From CAZILN01 sp964540005 (GTDB taxonomy: Bacteria > Bacteroidota > Bacteroidia > Bacteroidales > SM23-62): 10,598 nt of DNA. The notes under the pieces were generated by a model. That model did no database searches. It saw only the letters and a program-made list of their open reading frames with translations, and was not told the origin of the DNA. The position numbers were made by a program, and so were the translations under genes. This document shows, in pieces, positions 7,602 to 10,598 of this stretch. The stretch lies in assembly GCA_964540005.1 (NCBI GenBank), contig CAZILN010000306.1, positions 1 to 10,598 of the forward strand, read 5' to 3'. The first letter of the stretch is position 1. Each line of letters starts with the position of its first letter.

Positions 7602-9254
7602 ATGATGAAAATCTTACACAATTTAATATCATCATCTCGGGGCCGCTGTTGGTTGGCCCTGGCCGTCATGACGGTTATTATCCTGGCCTGCAGTACAGGC
7701 AAACAGGATACCATGGAAAATCAATCTCCGAACATCGTTCTGATCGTCGCTGATGATCTTGGATACGGTGATCTGGGGTGTTACGGGGCGACAAAGATAC
7801 AAACACCTTCTATTGATCAGCTGGCCTCAGAAGGCATGATGTTTACAAATGCATATGCAGTATCATCATTATGTTCTCCGTCAAGATACAGCATTCTGAC
7901 CGGCAGGTATTCCTGGAGGACCAACTTGAAATTCGGGGTTTTGAAATATTTCGACACGCCCCTGATTGAGAAGGACCGCCTGACCATCGCTTCCCTCCTG
8001 GGCAGAAAGGGTTATTATACCGAATGCATAGGAAAGTGGCACCTCGGTTTCAATTGGCAGTTGAAAGAAGGTACACCCCCGGACTCGGCGGATTACGTGT
8101 TCCACTCATGGGCCGAAGATTCCCAGGATTTTATCGATTTCGGGAAGCCTGTGAAGGAGGGCCCCACAGACCGCGGATTTGATTACTTTTTCGGGATGAC
8201 CGGGTCGAATAATATGATGCCCTATGTATACATTGAAAATGACATCGTCACCGAATCACCTTCAGAACCACAAAAAGCATATGATCATTATATCAATGTG
8301 TTGAAGGCACCCAACTGGGATATCACGACGGTAAACCAGGTTCTTACACAAAAAGCCGTGGATGCCATACATGATCACTTCAGCAACAGGAAAAACCAGC
8401 CACTGTTCCTCTATTTTCCGGCCAGTGCAATCCATAGGCCCTGCCTGCCTACCTTTACCAGGGGGGCGAGCGAAGCCGGATTGCGTGGGGACATTGTGGC
8501 TGAACTCGACTGGACCGTGAATGAAATCATAACAGCACTTAAAGAGGCCGGAGCTTATGAAAATACATTGCTGATCATGACATCCGATAACGGACCCAGA
8601 CCGGGTGATCCGTCCTATTGGCTCGATATTTACAGGAAGCGTGGTGATGAGGATTTTGTCCCTGATTATGTTGGCGATTATAAACCGGAATATGTGAATG
8701 AAAAAGGCAACAATATCTGGAGAAACGGGTGGATGTCCTACAATCACCGGGCAGCGGGGCCCTTGCTGGGATTCAAGTCGGATGCCTGGGATGGCGGGCT
8801 GAGGGTACCCTTAATCATAAGGTGGCCGGGCAGAACCAAACCCGGGACAACCAGCAGTAACGTGATATGCCTGAGCGATTTATTGGCTACCTTCGCCGAT
8901 ATTGTGGGCGATACCCTGAAAGAAAATGAAGGCGAAGACAGCTACAGTTTCTATAGTAATATTCTCAATCCGGATGCAGATGAGACACGCAGTTCCCTTA
9001 TCCTGACAGGGGGGGCAAGCGGTGCATTTGTAGGTTTCTGGAACGGATGGAAGTACATCGAGGCTGCTGTACCGGGGAGATGGCCCGAAACCTATTATCC
9101 GGAAGGGCCGAGCCATCTGGAACAACAGTTGTATCACCTGTCGGAAGATGCAGGTGAACAGAAAAATCTGATTGATGCCGAACCGGAACGGGCCGGTGAG
9201 ATTAAGGGAATTATTGAAAGGATCAGGACAAATGTCCATAGCGAGGGGAAATAA
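7602..9254 (+). CDS. Family S1 sulfatase, lipoprotein
   Basis: The 550-residue protein removes sulfate esters, probably from a glycan. It has a lipoprotein signal with lipobox I-L-A-C (Cys30). The S1 hallmark CSPSR is at 91-95 and is followed by LTGRY; Cys91 is the residue converted to formylglycine. Calcium-site and active-site residues are all in place: Asp51-Asp52 in IVADDLGYGD, Arg95, GKWHLG with Lys145 and His147, AIHRP with His278, TSDNG with Asp329-Asn330, and Lys392 in FKSDAWDGG. The C-terminal subdomain (QLYHLSEDAGEQKNL, 509-523) is also typical, so the gene looks intact and active. It starts 22 bases after the beta-helix gene, which implies one transcript. Maturation needs a formylglycine-generating enzyme or an anaerobic sulfatase-maturating enzyme, neither of which is in the window. 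Subfamily and preferred sugar cannot be read from motifs alone. Confidence 0.92.
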   Translation: MMKILHNLISSSRGRCWLALAVMTVIILACSTGKQDTMENQSPNIVLIVADDLGYGDLGCYGATKIQTPSIDQLASEGMMFTNAYAVSSLCSPSRYSILTGRYSWRTNLKFGVLKYFDTPLIEKDRLTIASLLGRKGYYTECIGKWHLGFNWQLKEGTPPDSADYVFHSWAEDSQDFIDFGKPVKEGPTDRGFDYFFGMTGSNNMMPYVYIENDIVTESPSEPQKAYDHYINVLKAPNWDITTVNQVLTQKAVDAIHDHFSNRKNQPLFLYFPASAIHRPCLPTFTRGASEAGLRGDIVAELDWTVNEIITALKEAGAYENTLLIMTSDNGPRPGDPSYWLDIYRKRGDEDFVPDYVGDYKPEYVNEKGNNIWRNGWMSYNHRAAGPLLGFKSDAWDGGLRVPLIIRWPGRTKPGTTSSNVICLSDLLATFADIVGDTLKENEGEDSYSFYSNILNPDADETRSSLILTGGASGAFVGFWNGWKYIEAAVPGRWPETYYPEGPSHLEQQLYHLSEDAGEQKNLIDAEPERAGEIKGIIERIRTNVHSEGK

Positions 9255-9321
9255 ACGGGGACCATCCTTTGCCCTGTAGGTAAAATAAAAAAAATAGTAA
9301 ACTGGAACAGAATATAACCTG

Positions 9322-10598
9322 ATGAATATGAAGAAGATTATTTTATTGAGTATGTTTCTGGCAGTAATGGCAAAAGCTGCCCCCCAGGAATTGAAATTTA
9401 ATCCTGCTGAAGGCACAGTGACCATGTCAAAAGAACTCCTGAGAGACAAGATCAAGGGAGCCTGGATAGCCCAGGTAGTTGGGGTGACTTTCGGGCTGCC
9501 GATAGAGTTTAACTATAATTCGACCTTCGTAAGGGATAACCAGAGAATCGTCTGGACCGATTCATCGATGTATGTAGAATACAGGGACCGACCCGGCACA
9601 TATGACGATATCTATATGGACCTTACCTTTATGAATGTGATAGAGGAAAAGGGGATCGACGCTCCTGCTATTGAATTTGCCAGGTCCTTTTCATCAAAGG
9701 ATTATAAGTTATGGTTTGCCAACCAGACAGCCAGGTATAATGTTCAAAACGGGCTTAAGCCTCCTGAGTCTGGTTTCTGGCTGAACAATCCGTGTGCCAA
9801 TGATATTGATTTTCAGATTGAAGCTGACTTTGCGGGATTGATGTCACCGGGAATGGTCAATTCAGCAGTAGAGATCTGCGACAGGGTAGGCCATATCATG
9901 AATTACGGTGAAGGCTGGTATGGGGGCGTCTATGTGGCATCCATGTATTCCCACGCGCTGGTCTCGGACAGTTCTGCCAGCATAGAACAGATCGTTAAGG
10001 ATGCCCTGGAAGTCCTTCCCCCTGAAAGTGCCTTTACACAGTGCATGAACGATGTGATCCGGTGGCATGCAGAAGATCCCGATGATTGGAAAACCACATG
10101 GTTCAAAACCATTAGAAAGTGGGGAATAGATATAGGTTCTCCCCTGGGAGTCTTTGAACCTTTTAACATTGATGCCAAGATCAATGCAGCCTGGGTCCTG
10201 ATAGGACTTTTATATGGGAATGGGGACTATACCAGGACATTTGAGATAGCCGCACGCTGCGGGGATGATGCTGACTGTAACCCTGCGACAGCAGGTGGGG
10301 TGTTGGCAGCTGTAAAAGGATTCAGAAGCATACCGGATTACTGGTTGCAGGGTATCGACAAGGTCGAAGACCTGAAATTCCAGGGTACCACACTCTCTCT
10401 GGAGCAAGCATATGACATGTCTTACAGGCATGCCGAGAAGATGATCGCGAGGAACGGAGGGAAGATCAGTGCTGACAAGGTGCACATAAAAATGCAGGAA
10501 CCCGTTACGGTACCCCTGGAGGTATCCTTCCCGGGCCATTTTCCGGTAGCCAGGATCGTTCCCGAGAGGACTGGCAATGAAATTAGTTTTGAGTTCGA
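9322..10598 (+). CDS. Secreted ADP-ribosylglycohydrolase-fold protein, truncated by window end
   Basis: The frame runs 425 codons to the right edge without a stop. It begins with MNMKKIILLSMFLAVMAKA, a signal peptide with a likely cut at AKA|AP; the ATG at 9328 is an equally possible start. The body matches the ADP-ribosylglycohydrolase family (PF03747): LLRDKIKGAWIAQVVGVTFGLPIEF near residues 40-64, DDIYMDLTF with Asp95-Asp96 in the position of the first metal-binding motif, and CGDDADCNPATAGGVLAAVKG (Asp315, Asp316, Asp318) in place of the usual GxDTDT-type second motif. After residue about 385 a strand-rich segment begins, probably an extra C-terminal domain. The family classically removes ADP-ribose from proteins inside cells, whereas this one is exported and sits beside a sulfatase and glycan hydrolases, so it probably acts on a sugar substrate (inference). 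It lies 67 bases after the sulfatase gene. Confidence 0.75.
   Translation, partial: MNMKKIILLSMFLAVMAKAAPQELKFNPAEGTVTMSKELLRDKIKGAWIAQVVGVTFGLPIEFNYNSTFVRDNQRIVWTDSSMYVEYRDRPGTYDDIYMDLTFMNVIEEKGIDAPAIEFARSFSSKDYKLWFANQTARYNVQNGLKPPESGFWLNNPCANDIDFQIEADFAGLMSPGMVNSAVEICDRVGHIMNYGEGWYGGVYVASMYSHALVSDSSASIEQIVKDALEVLPPESAFTQCMNDVIRWHAEDPDDWKTTWFKTIRKWGIDIGSPLGVFEPFNIDAKINAAWVLIGLLYGNGDYTRTFEIAARCGDDADCNPATAGGVLAAVKGFRSIPDYWLQGIDKVEDLKFQGTTLSLEQAYDMSYRHAEKMIARNGGKISADKVHIKMQEPVTVPLEVSFPGHFPVARIVPERTGNEISFEF

Noticed and set aside
9255..9321. Possible terminator between the sulfatase and the ADP-ribosylglycohydrolase-fold gene (ACGGGG with CCCTGT, then A-rich)
   Set aside because: The arms pair imperfectly over only a few bases and an A-rich, not T-rich, run follows on the + strand.
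8880..9455. Minus-strand open frame of 191 codons spanning the end of the sulfatase and the start of the next gene
   Set aside because: Both overlapped plus-strand genes have clear family motifs there; the antisense product has none.

Overview
The window looks like part of a polysaccharide utilisation locus (PUL) from a Bacteroidota bacterium, probably a free-living or marine member. Five things support this: a DUF1735/DUF5627-type surface-protein fragment at the left edge, a run of secreted lipoproteins with clear lipoboxes, a type IX secretion (T9SS) sorting domain, start codons without strong Shine-Dalgarno sequences, and one near-perfect Bacteroidota promoter (TTTG, 20 bases, TATATTTG). 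All recognised genes lie on the + strand, and no tRNA, rRNA, insertion sequence or CRISPR array was seen. No intergenic stretch exceeds about 220 bases.

Layout. (1) Bases 2-652: the C-terminal part of a DUF1735/DUF5627-like glycan-binding protein; the SusC/SusD pair that usually accompanies it would lie off the left edge. (2) 701-2548: a DUF4838 lipoprotein with an architecture resembling alpha-glucuronidases. (3) 2549-2650: a compact control region with a LacI-type palindrome overlapping the -33 element of the promoter. (4) 2651-4201: a T9SS-exported protein with two tandem, 75% identical carbohydrate-binding-like modules, followed by a long hairpin that probably ends its transcript. (5) From 4418: a closely spaced run encoding a GH49-like beta-helix lipoprotein, a second beta-helix lipoprotein, a family S1 sulfatase and, cut by the right edge, a secreted ADP-ribosylglycohydrolase-fold protein.

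How the genes may work together (inference): the DUF1735 protein and the tandem-module protein would bind a polysaccharide at or outside the cell surface. The GH49-like enzyme would cut the backbone, the sulfatase would remove sulfate esters, and the DUF4838, second beta-helix and ADP-ribosylglycohydrolase-fold proteins would process side chains or oligosaccharides. GH49 next to an S1 sulfatase points to a sulfated glycan. Several of these families lack an assigned function in this context, so the substrate and part of the pathway are open. No SusC/SusD, regulator or sulfatase-maturation gene is visible in the window.
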